Below are positions 26,698-34,131 of a DNA stretch of 64,000 bases, piece after piece. The notes under the pieces are model-generated. The model worked only from the letters and a program-made list of their open reading frames with translations, was not told the DNA's origin and did no database searches. Source of the stretch: JAWLBM01 sp041687675 (GTDB taxonomy: Bacteria; Pseudomonadota; Alphaproteobacteria; Rhizobiales; Pleomorphomonadaceae); contig JAWLBM010000001.1 in the NCBI GenBank assembly GCA_041687675.1, positions 371,131-435,130 of the forward strand, given 5' to 3'. The translations under genes and the position numbers were made by a program. How positions within the stretch are numbered: position 1 is the first letter of the stretch; the number at the start of each line of letters is the position of its first letter.

Positions 26698-26777
26698 TCC
26701 CGACGGATCCCGGGGTTGGACGGCGCGGCGCCGCCGGCGAGGCTGCCTCGGATCGCTGCGAGAGGACACCCTACAAC

Positions 26778-26797
26778 TTGATTGACTGGTCAATCAA
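26778..26797. promoter_or_regulatory. Candidate BetI operator
   Basis: A perfect inverted repeat, TTGATTGAC and GTCAATCAA, separated by 2 nt, lies 80 nt upstream of betI and about 180 nt upstream of choX. It is AT-rich in a GC-rich setting and resembles known BetI sites. It could control both divergent units. The remaining leader before choX (26798-26978) shows nothing else. Confidence 0.8.
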
Positions 26798-26978
26798 CAA
26801 AAACTTGCGTCGATGGAAACGAGGTGTTTGGATGGGCGATCGCGGTCGTTCCCTCCGTGGCCTCCGCGTCGATCATGCCCCACGGCGCCCGGCGCCGCTT
26901 CGCATGCAAGCAACAGAATCGACCGACGCCGCGGCGGGACATACCGCGGGCGGACGGTCACGAAGGGAGACACGCTCG

Positions 26979-27926
26979 ATGACGAAACGCATTCTCGCTC
27001 CGGCCCTGGGCCTCGCCGCCCTGCTCGCCGCCTCCGGCCCGGCCGCCGCGGCCGATCCCGAGGCCTGCATGACAGTCCGTTTCTCGGACGTCGGCTGGAC
27101 CGACATCACGGCCACCACCGCCGCGGCGTCGGTCGTCCTCGAGGCGCTCGGCTACGAGCCGGACGTGAAGGTTCTCAGCGTGCCGGTCACCTACGCCTCG
27201 ATGGAGAACAAGGACATCGACGTCTTCCTCGGCAACTGGATGCCCACGATGGAGGCCGACCTCGCCCCCTATCGCGACAAGGGCACCGTCGATGTGCTCG
27301 GCGCCAATCTCGAGGGCGCCAAGTACACCCTCGCGGTGCCGAAGTACGCGCATGAGGCCGGGCTGCAGAGCTTCCAGGACATCGCGACGTTCAAGGACCA
27401 GCTCGACGGCAAGATCTACGGCATCGAGCCGGGCAACGACGGCAACCGGCTGATCCTCGACATGATCTCGGCCGACCAGTTCGGCCTCGGCGGCTTCGAC
27501 CTCGTCGAGAGCTCCGAGCAGGGCATGCTGGCGCAGGTGGCCAGGGCGGTCCGCGACGAGGAGCCGATCGTGTTCCTCGGCTGGGCCCCGCACCCGATGA
27601 ACTCCAATTTCGAGCTCGAGTATCTCGCCGGCGGCGACGACGTGTTCGGCGCCGACTTCGGCGGCGCCACCGTGTTCACCAACGTGCGCGCAGGCTACGT
27701 GGAGGAGTGCCCGAACGTCGGCAAGCTGATCTCGCAGCTGAAGTTCACGCTGCCCATGGAGAACGAGATCATGGGTGCGATCCTCGACGAGGGCGCCGAT
27801 CCGGAGGAGGCCGCGAGGGCCTGGCTGAAGGAGAATCCGTCCGTGCTCGACGACTGGCTCGCCGGCGTCACCACCGCCTCCGGCGAGGACGGGGCGGCCG
27901 CCGTCAAGGCCGAGCTCGGCCTCTGA
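26979..27926 (+). CDS. choX: Choline ABC transporter substrate-binding protein
   Basis: A 315-residue periplasmic protein with a signal peptide (about residues 1-24, ending GPAAA). The aromatic box that holds the quaternary ammonium group is intact: W40 (FSDVGWTD), W87 (FLGNWMPTME), Y116 (AKYTLAV) and W202 (FLGWAPHPMN). I recall W43, W90, Y119 and W205 in Sinorhizobium ChoX, a constant offset of three. It feeds choline to ChoWV. The neighbouring betI/betA supports choline over betaine as ligand. A ribosome-binding site GAAGGGAG lies upstream. Confidence 0.95.
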   Translation: MTKRILAPALGLAALLAASGPAAAADPEACMTVRFSDVGWTDITATTAAASVVLEALGYEPDVKVLSVPVTYASMENKDIDVFLGNWMPTMEADLAPYRDKGTVDVLGANLEGAKYTLAVPKYAHEAGLQSFQDIATFKDQLDGKIYGIEPGNDGNRLILDMISADQFGLGGFDLVESSEQGMLAQVARAVRDEEPIVFLGWAPHPMNSNFELEYLAGGDDVFGADFGGATVFTNVRAGYVEECPNVGKLISQLKFTLPMENEIMGAILDEGADPEEAARAWLKENPSVLDDWLAGVTTASGEDGAAAVKAELGL

Positions 27927-27932
27927 TCCCGA

Positions 27933-27970
27933 GGTCCCGGCCGCCGACGGGGGTGACGCCGGCCGGGACC
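27933..27970 (+). terminator. Stem-loop between choX and choW
   Basis: GGTCCCGGCCG (27933-27943) pairs perfectly with CGGCCGGGACC (27960-27970), 11 bp with a 16-nt loop, 6 nt after choX. Structures like this after binding-protein genes often stabilise the upstream mRNA or reduce read-through into the permease genes. Confidence 0.55.
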
Positions 27971-28013
27971 CGCTTCTCTTCCATCCCATCCTGGCCGATC
28001 GGGGCGGCGCGCC

Positions 28014-28859
28014 ATGGACTTTCTCACCGACACCCGGATTCCGGTCGGTCCCTGGATGAAGGGCGGCGTCGACTGGCTGACCAACAACGCCGCCGGCGTC
28101 TTCGACGCCATCGCGGCGGTGATGAACGCCGTCATCGCGGCGCTGCTGTGGGTGCTGGAGACGCCGCATCCGTTCGTCGTCGTCGCCGTCTTCGGGCTGC
28201 TGGCGCTGTGGCTCCGGCGCTCCTGGAAGCTCGCCGTCTTCACCGTCGCCGCCCTGCTCTTCATCATCAACCAGGGCTACTGGGAGGAGACCACCGAGAC
28301 CCTGGCCCTGGTCTCGGCCTCGGCCGCCGTCTGCATGGCGATCGGCGTGCCGCTCGGCATCGCCGCCGCCCGCCGACCCTGGCTGATGGCCTGGATGCGT
28401 CCGGTGCTCGACCTGATGCAGACGATCCCCACCTTCGTCTACCTGATCCCGGCGCTGATCCTGTTTGGCCTCGGCATGGTGCCGGGCCTGATCGCCACCG
28501 TCATCTTCGCCCTGCCGGCGTCGATCCGGCTCACCCACCTCGGCGTCTCCTCGACGCCGACGGCGCTGATCGAGGCGGCGGACAGCTTCGGCGCGACGCC
28601 CTGGCAGCGGCTGGTCAAGGTGGAGATCCCCTGGGCGATGCCGCAGATCCTCGCCGGGCTCACCCAGACCATCATGCTGTCGCTGTCCATGGTGGTGATC
28701 GCCGCCCTCGTCGGCGCCGACGGCCTCGGCGTGCCGGTGCTGCGGGCGCTCAACTCGGTGAACGTGGCGATGGGCTTCACCGCCGGCCTCGCCATCGTGC
28801 TGATCGCCATCATCCTCGACCGCCTCTGCCGGGCCGCGGACGCGGGGAGCGGCCGATGA
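28014..28859 (+). CDS. choW: Choline ABC transporter permease
   Basis: A 281-residue membrane permease of the ProW/OpuAB type. It has several hydrophobic helices and the EAA-like loop EAADSFGATPWQRLVKVEIPWAMPQIL that docks with the ATPase. MQTIPTFVYLIPALILFGLG is a characteristic core helix. It forms the channel of the ChoXWV importer. Its stop overlaps the choV start (ATGA), so the two are translationally coupled. Confidence 0.94.
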   Translation: MDFLTDTRIPVGPWMKGGVDWLTNNAAGVFDAIAAVMNAVIAALLWVLETPHPFVVVAVFGLLALWLRRSWKLAVFTVAALLFIINQGYWEETTETLALVSASAAVCMAIGVPLGIAAARRPWLMAWMRPVLDLMQTIPTFVYLIPALILFGLGMVPGLIATVIFALPASIRLTHLGVSSTPTALIEAADSFGATPWQRLVKVEIPWAMPQILAGLTQTIMLSLSMVVIAALVGADGLGVPVLRALNSVNVAMGFTAGLAIVLIAIILDRLCRAADAGSGR

Positions 28860-29938
28860 GCCCGGTGCCCGCGGTCCGCTTCGACCGGGTCGACATCGTC
28901 TTCGGGCCCCAGCCGGAGCTGGCCTTTCCCCTCGTCGACGCGGGCCTGACGGCGGCCGAGATCAACGCCCGGAGCGGCCAGATCATCGGCGCCATGGGCT
29001 GCAGCTTCGACGTTGCCGAAGGCGAGATCGTGGTGCTGATGGGCCTCTCCGGGTCCGGCAAGTCGACGCTGGTGCGCGCCGTCAACGGCCTCAACAAGGT
29101 GAGCCGCGGCTCCGTGACGGTGAAGGACGGCGAGGACGCGGTGGAGGTCTCTTCCTGCGATCCGGCGGCGCTGCGCCGGATCCGCCGCACGCGGGTCGCC
29201 ATGGTGTTCCAGCAGTTCGGGCTGCTGCCCTGGCGCACGGTGAAGGACAATGTCGCCCTCGGGCTCGAGCTTGCCGGGGTCGACCGGGCGGAAACCGACC
29301 GCCGCGTCCGCCAGCAGCTCGAGGTGGTGAACCTCTCCGCCTGGGCGGACAAGAAGGTGCAGGAACTCTCCGGCGGCATGCAGCAGCGCGTCGGCCTGGC
29401 CCGCGCCTTCGCGACGGAGGCGCCGATCCTGCTGATGGACGAGCCCTTCTCCGCGCTCGACCCGCTGATCCGCGACAAGCTGCAGGACGAACTGATCGAG
29501 TTCCAGCGCACCCTGAGGCGCACCATCCTCTTCGTCAGCCACGACCTCGACGAGGCGATGAAGCTCGGCAACCGCATCGTCATCATGGCCGGCGGCCGGG
29601 TGGTGCAGGTCGGCACCGCGCAGGAGATCATGCTGAGGCCGGCCGACGACTATGTCGCCGAGTTCGTCGCCCACATGAACCCGCTCAACGTGTTGAGGGC
29701 CTGCGACCTGATGCGGCCGGCGAGCGCCGACGAAGCCGCCTCGGCCGCCGCCGCCCAGCGGCTCGACGGCGGGCCGGTCGAGCCCGGCCGGATCGCGCTC
29801 GCCCCGGCCGGGCTGCCCATCCGCAAGGTCATGCAGGCCCGCCTCGACACCGGCCACCCGGTGCTGGTCGAGGAGGGCGGCGCCGTGGTCGGCATCGTCG
29901 ACGAGGCCGACATCCTCTCCGGCATCCTGCGCCGCTGA
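28856..29938 (+). CDS. choV: Choline ABC transporter ATP-binding protein
   Basis: A 360-residue ProV-type ATPase. Walker A is GLSGSGKST (residues 63-71), the ABC signature is LSGGMQQRVGLARA, and Walker B is ILLMDEPFSALDP, followed by SHDLDEA. The C-terminal region (about 300-360) resembles a CBS-type regulatory segment. The N-terminal extension of about 45 residues before the ATPase core is typical of ChoV-like proteins. It energises choline uptake. Confidence 0.94.
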   Translation: MSPVPAVRFDRVDIVFGPQPELAFPLVDAGLTAAEINARSGQIIGAMGCSFDVAEGEIVVLMGLSGSGKSTLVRAVNGLNKVSRGSVTVKDGEDAVEVSSCDPAALRRIRRTRVAMVFQQFGLLPWRTVKDNVALGLELAGVDRAETDRRVRQQLEVVNLSAWADKKVQELSGGMQQRVGLARAFATEAPILLMDEPFSALDPLIRDKLQDELIEFQRTLRRTILFVSHDLDEAMKLGNRIVIMAGGRVVQVGTAQEIMLRPADDYVAEFVAHMNPLNVLRACDLMRPASADEAASAAAAQRLDGGPVEPGRIALAPAGLPIRKVMQARLDTGHPVLVEEGGAVVGIVDEADILSGILRR

Positions 29939-30261
29939 GCCGGCCGCCGGCCGCACTCCGGCGCGGCGACCTCCCTCCCGGCGAACGACGGGTTGGGGCC
30001 CTGCATCCGGCCGACCAGCCCTCAATCCCGACGGGACTCCGCGCCGGCGCCCCGATCCCGGTCCCCTTGCGTGACGGCGCATACAGCCGATGGTGCGGGT
30101 TTGGCCGACGGACCCGCGCAGGCTGCGGCCGCTCCCGTCAGTTCCTTGTCTCGCCGTGACAGGGCCCGGCCCGCGACCCCAGCCGCCCCTCTGCGTAAAG
30201 GATTACCACAGATTCAAACAGTGATATGAGTGCCCATACCTCAATTGAAGGGGTGGACCCC

Positions 30262-31104
30262 ATGTCCAGGCACTCGATTGCATCCTTATGTCTTTTCGCC
30301 GTCGGCCTTGTTTTCGCCTCCGTGCCGCCGGCTGTCGCCCAACCCGCCGCCACCGGGCCGGAACGCCCGTCCATCATCGGCGGCGAGCCGGCGGGCGAGG
30401 GGCGCTGGCGCTTCGTCGTCGCGCTGCTCGCCGCCAAGGTTCCCGAGAACCTCCCGGCGCAGTTCTGCGGCGGAACCCTGATCGCGCCCGAGGTCGTGCT
30501 CACCGCCGCCCATTGCGTGGAGGGCGTCGCGCCGGAGGAGGTGGCGGTGCTGGTCGGCACCGGCGACCTCGGCGCGGCCGGGCGGCGCATCGCGCTGAAA
30601 CGGATCATCCTGCACCCGGCCTACGACGCGGGCAGCAGCCGCGCCGACCTCGCCCTGCTCCGCCTTGCCGAGCCGGTCGACGGCATCCGCCCTGTGCGCA
30701 GGGCGGGACCGCTCGTCGAGGCCCGGCTGGCCCGCAGCGGCACGGCGGCCATTGTGGTCGGCTGGGGCGACACCGCGGAGGGCGCGCCGACGCGCTGGCC
30801 GCGGCGGCTCCACCAGGCGCGGGTGCGGCTCATCGACCGCGCGGTCTGCAATGCGCCCGAGGTCTATTCCGGCCAGGTCGACCGGACCATGCTCTGCGCC
30901 GGGGTAATGGCCGGGGGCCGCGACAGCTGCCAGGGCGATTCCGGCGGCCCGCTGCTCGTCCGCGACCGGCGCGGCCGCTTCCGCCTGCAGGTCGGCATCG
31001 TCAGCTGGGGCTACGACTGCGCCCTGCCGGGCTACCCCGGCGTCTACACCCGCCTCGCCGCCTTCGAGGGCTGGATCGCCCGGCACCTGGCGGCGGGGAG
31101 GTGA
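30262..31104 (+). CDS. Secreted trypsin-like serine protease (S1A family)
   Basis: A 280-residue chymotrypsin-fold protease with a signal peptide (residues 1-27). The triad is complete: H84 (TAAHC), D129 (RADLALLRL) and S227 (GDSGGP). D221, six residues before the Ser, predicts trypsin-like cleavage after Lys/Arg. SIIGG at residues 37-41 resembles a zymogen activation site. ATG 30262 follows AAGGGGTGG; an in-frame ATG at 30226 would mask the signal peptide. It appears to be a lone gene. The spacer 29939-30261 has no other gene and is AT-richer just before the start. Confidence 0.92.
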   Translation: MSRHSIASLCLFAVGLVFASVPPAVAQPAATGPERPSIIGGEPAGEGRWRFVVALLAAKVPENLPAQFCGGTLIAPEVVLTAAHCVEGVAPEEVAVLVGTGDLGAAGRRIALKRIILHPAYDAGSSRADLALLRLAEPVDGIRPVRRAGPLVEARLARSGTAAIVVGWGDTAEGAPTRWPRRLHQARVRLIDRAVCNAPEVYSGQVDRTMLCAGVMAGGRDSCQGDSGGPLLVRDRRGRFRLQVGIVSWGYDCALPGYPGVYTRLAAFEGWIARHLAAGR

Positions 31105-31192
31105 AGCCAGCGGCCGGCGGCGCTTGCCGCCGGCCCGCCCGGCGCGCTATCGGTAACGCACCCGAAACGACTTTGCAGGCACCCTCGGCGCC

Positions 31193-31543
31193 ATGCCGGT
31201 CGAGATGCGCCCCTCCCAGGCCCTGAAGCTGTGGCACGACGTTTCGCTGGCGATCGTCCGCACCCACGGGATCGACCTGTCGCCGCGGCAGATCAGCATC
31301 CTGCTCACGGTCTACCTCGAGGCGCCGCCGCATACCGTGCGCGGGCTCGCGGAGAAGCTCGGCGTGACCAAGCCGGCGATCACGCGGGCACTGGACACCA
31401 TGGGCGAACTCGGGCTTCTCTCGCGCCGGCGCGACGAGAAGGATCGCCGCAACGTGATCGTGCAGCGCACCGTGGACGGCGCGCTCTACCTCGAACGTCT
31501 CGGCGACCTGATCGTCGAGAAGGCCGGGAACCTGCCCAGATGA
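31193..31543 (+). CDS. MarR-family winged-helix regulator
   Basis: A 116-residue winged-helix protein. The recognition region is TVRGLAEKLGVTKPAITRALDTMGELGLL and the wing carries RRRDEKDRRNVIVQRT, the typical MarR D-x-R-D-R pattern. It is shorter than most MarR proteins, lacking long flanking dimerisation helices. Its TGA overlaps the ATG of the NlpC/P60 gene, so the two are coupled. Confidence 0.85.
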   Translation: MPVEMRPSQALKLWHDVSLAIVRTHGIDLSPRQISILLTVYLEAPPHTVRGLAEKLGVTKPAITRALDTMGELGLLSRRRDEKDRRNVIVQRTVDGALYLERLGDLIVEKAGNLPR

Positions 31544-32424
31544 CCAGCGCCTTCGACCGCCGCCTCACCCCCGCCTCGCCGTGGATCGCCGACGTCCGCC
31601 TGCGGGGCCGGGTCGAGGCGGAGCGCTTCGCCGAGGGCGTCGGCCGCCGCGTCGCGGTGCCGATCGCCGACCTCCGGGCGGAGCCGCGGCCGGACTGCCC
31701 GCTCGACACCCAGGCTCTGATGGGCGAGACGGCCACCTTCTACGGCGAGGAGGAGGGCTACGCCTTCGTGCAGCTCGACCGCGACGGCTATGTCGGCTGG
31801 CTGCCGGCGGTGGCGCTGGCGCCGGTGGGGGCGGCGCCGACGCACCGGGTCGCGGCGCTGCGGACCCTCCTCTTCCCGGGACCGGACCTCAAGATGCCGA
31901 TCGTCGCGCACCTCGCCCAGGGCTCGCTGCTCACCGTCCGCGACACGGTCGAGCGCCGCGGCCTCGCCTATGCCGTGCTGCCGGACGGCACCGCGACGGT
32001 GATGCGGCACCTCGAGCCGCTGGACGGGCCGCCGGCCGCGGATTTCGTCGCCGTCGCCGAGGCCCATGCCGGAACGCCCTATCTCTGGGGCGGGCGGACG
32101 AGCTTCGGGATCGACTGCTCCGGCCTGGTGCAGACCGCCCTCGCCATGGCCGGGATGGCGGCGCCGCGCGACACCGACATGCAGGAGGCCTCCGTCGGCG
32201 AGCGCATCGCCGAGGCCGATCCCGCCGCCTGGCGGCGCGGCGACCTGGTCTTCTGGACGGGGCACGTCGGCATCGTCGCCGCGCCCGGCCGCCTCATCCA
32301 CGCCAACGGATTCCACATGGCCACCGTCGCGGAGGACCTCGCCGGCGCCATCGCCCGCATCGCCGCCGCCGGCCTCGGCGTCACCTCCGTCCGGCGGCCG
32401 GTCGCCGTCAGCCCGGGTCGGTGA
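31540..32424 (+). CDS. NlpC/P60-family cell-wall hydrolase
   Basis: A 294-residue protein with an N-terminal SH3-like part (about residues 30-150) and a C-terminal NlpC/P60 peptidase. The catalytic Cys is in GIDCSGLVQ, the His in TGHVGIVA, and a third polar residue in LIHANGFHM. It lacks a clear signal peptide. Members cleave peptide cross-links of peptidoglycan, usually gamma-D-glutamyl-diaminopimelate bonds. It starts inside the stop of the MarR-type gene. It ends 17 nt after the convergent opgD-like gene's stop position, so the two 3' ends overlap (32408-32424). Confidence 0.9.
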   Translation: MTSAFDRRLTPASPWIADVRLRGRVEAERFAEGVGRRVAVPIADLRAEPRPDCPLDTQALMGETATFYGEEEGYAFVQLDRDGYVGWLPAVALAPVGAAPTHRVAALRTLLFPGPDLKMPIVAHLAQGSLLTVRDTVERRGLAYAVLPDGTATVMRHLEPLDGPPAADFVAVAEAHAGTPYLWGGRTSFGIDCSGLVQTALAMAGMAAPRDTDMQEASVGERIAEADPAAWRRGDLVFWTGHVGIVAAPGRLIHANGFHMATVAEDLAGAIARIAAAGLGVTSVRRPVAVSPGR

Positions 32425-33979
32425 ACGTGTCGGCGTGGTGCTGGTAGGCCCAGGTCTCGGTGAGCGCGCCGGACCTGTCGGCGAGGAAGAGGCGGAGCTC
32501 GACCGGGTCGTCACCCGCCGGGCGGAAGTCGAAGATCGCCCGCCGGCGCAGGGTGCCGACCACCGGCAGCGCATAGGCGCCCTGGACCGTGCCCGAGCCG
32601 GCCGACACCTTCACCTCGACCCGCGCGTCCGGCTCGAGCGCCGCCAGGCGGCCGCCCTCGAAGTCGACGGCGAAGCGCACAACGCCCTCCGGCCGCACCG
32701 TGCCCGGCGCGCCGCCGAGGCCGAGCCGGGTCGACACCACCCGGCCGATCGCCGGCGGCGAGGGCTCGTCGGCCAGCCAGGTCAGGCGGTAGTCGACCGA
32801 CACCGCGTCGCCCGCCTTCACCGGCCGCGCCGGCACCCAGTAGGCGACGATGTTGTCATGGATCTCGTCGTCGGTCGGGATCTCGACCAGCTGCACCGCG
32901 CCCTCGCCCCAGCCGCCCCTCGGCTCCACCCAGACGCTCGGCCGCTTCTCGTAGAAGACACCGTCGTCCTGGTAGTTCTCGAAGGAGCGGTCGCGCTGCA
33001 TCAGGCCGAAGCCTTTCACGTCGCGGTCGACGAAGGAGGAGGTCATCACCCGCCGCGGGTTGTTCAGCGGCCGCCACAGCCGCTCGCCGGCGCCGGTGTG
33101 GATGGCGAGGCCGTCGCTGTCGTGGATCTCCGGCCGCCAGTCGCGGGCGCGCTGGCGGTTGGTCTCGCCGTACCAGAACATCGAGGTCAGCGGCGCAAGG
33201 CCGAGGCGGGCGACGTCGCGGCGGGCGAACAGGCGCACCGACATGTCCATGACCACCCCGCGCCCTGTCGGATCGCCGCCGCGGGCGACGTCCCAGCGCA
33301 CCGCGCCCGCGACGCTCGGCCCCTCGAGATCGGCGAAGACCGCGACGTCGGCCGTGTCCGAGGCGGCGAAGAAGAAGTCGGTGAAGCGGGGGAACTCCTC
33401 CGGCGTCGGCAGCGCGGTGTCGATCGCCACCGCCCGGGCCGAGAGGCCGTACTGGTCCAGCGCGCCGGCGCTGCGGAAGTAGGCGGCGCCGAGGAAGGCG
33501 AGCCAGTCGCGCTCGGCGCCGGGCTCCATCACCCGGAAGCCGGCGAAGCCGATGTCGTCGGGCAGGCCGCGGGCCGGGCTGTCGTCCGGCACCTCGAAGT
33601 AGCCGGGCGCGTAGAGGACCGGCCGCGCCTCGCCGTTGTCGACGAGATGGATCCCGACCGGCTGCTGGAAGAAGCGCCCGAGGTGGAAGAAGCGCAGCGG
33701 CGCCCGTCCGCCCGGGGCCTCCACCGTGTGGTCGGCGCGGAAGCGGATCTTCCAGTGGTCGTCGTAGTCGATTTTCTGCAGCACCTCGCCGGCCCGGACC
33801 GGCGTCGGCGCGTGGGGGCTGCCCGCCCGCTCGCGAGCGGCCTCCACCAGCGCCTCGAAGGAGAAGGGCCGCGGCTCCCCGAGGAGCGCCCGCCCCGAGG
33901 CCCCGGCGGCGGGGAGGACGGGCGCGAGCCCGAGTGCGGCGAGGGCCGCGACCACGTCGCGGCGGGAAAGGTCAGGCAT
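32408..33979 (-). CDS. Periplasmic glucan biosynthesis protein, MdoG/OpgD family
   Basis: A 523-residue exported protein. The N-terminus MPDLSRRDVVAALAALGL looks like a Tat signal (twin arginine), as in OpgD and not OpgG. Family segments include FRFFHLGRFFQQPV-type strands, TSMFWYGETNRQRARDWRPEIHDSDGL, and ENYQDDGVFYEKRPSVWVEP. OpgG/OpgD act on osmoregulated periplasmic glucan backbones. No opgH glucosyltransferase is nearby, so it may process glucans made elsewhere. The start at ATG 33979 is chosen for the Tat motif. Confidence 0.92.
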   Translation of the reverse strand: MPDLSRRDVVAALAALGLAPVLPAAGASGRALLGEPRPFSFEALVEAARERAGSPHAPTPVRAGEVLQKIDYDDHWKIRFRADHTVEAPGGRAPLRFFHLGRFFQQPVGIHLVDNGEARPVLYAPGYFEVPDDSPARGLPDDIGFAGFRVMEPGAERDWLAFLGAAYFRSAGALDQYGLSARAVAIDTALPTPEEFPRFTDFFFAASDTADVAVFADLEGPSVAGAVRWDVARGGDPTGRGVVMDMSVRLFARRDVARLGLAPLTSMFWYGETNRQRARDWRPEIHDSDGLAIHTGAGERLWRPLNNPRRVMTSSFVDRDVKGFGLMQRDRSFENYQDDGVFYEKRPSVWVEPRGGWGEGAVQLVEIPTDDEIHDNIVAYWVPARPVKAGDAVSVDYRLTWLADEPSPPAIGRVVSTRLGLGGAPGTVRPEGVVRFAVDFEGGRLAALEPDARVEVKVSAGSGTVQGAYALPVVGTLRRRAIFDFRPAGDDPVELRLFLADRSGALTETWAYQHHADTFTDPG

Positions 33980-34131
33980 GGCGGCTCGTCCGTGTCTCAG
34001 CGGCCGGCCGGCCGCCCCCGAAGGGGATCTATGGTCCCCGGTCGCCGCGTCAATTGCCGGGCAAATCGGGCGGACTTCGGGCATCGCCGCCGGCATCGAC
34101 AAGGATGCCGGCCTGCGGGCATAACAGGACC

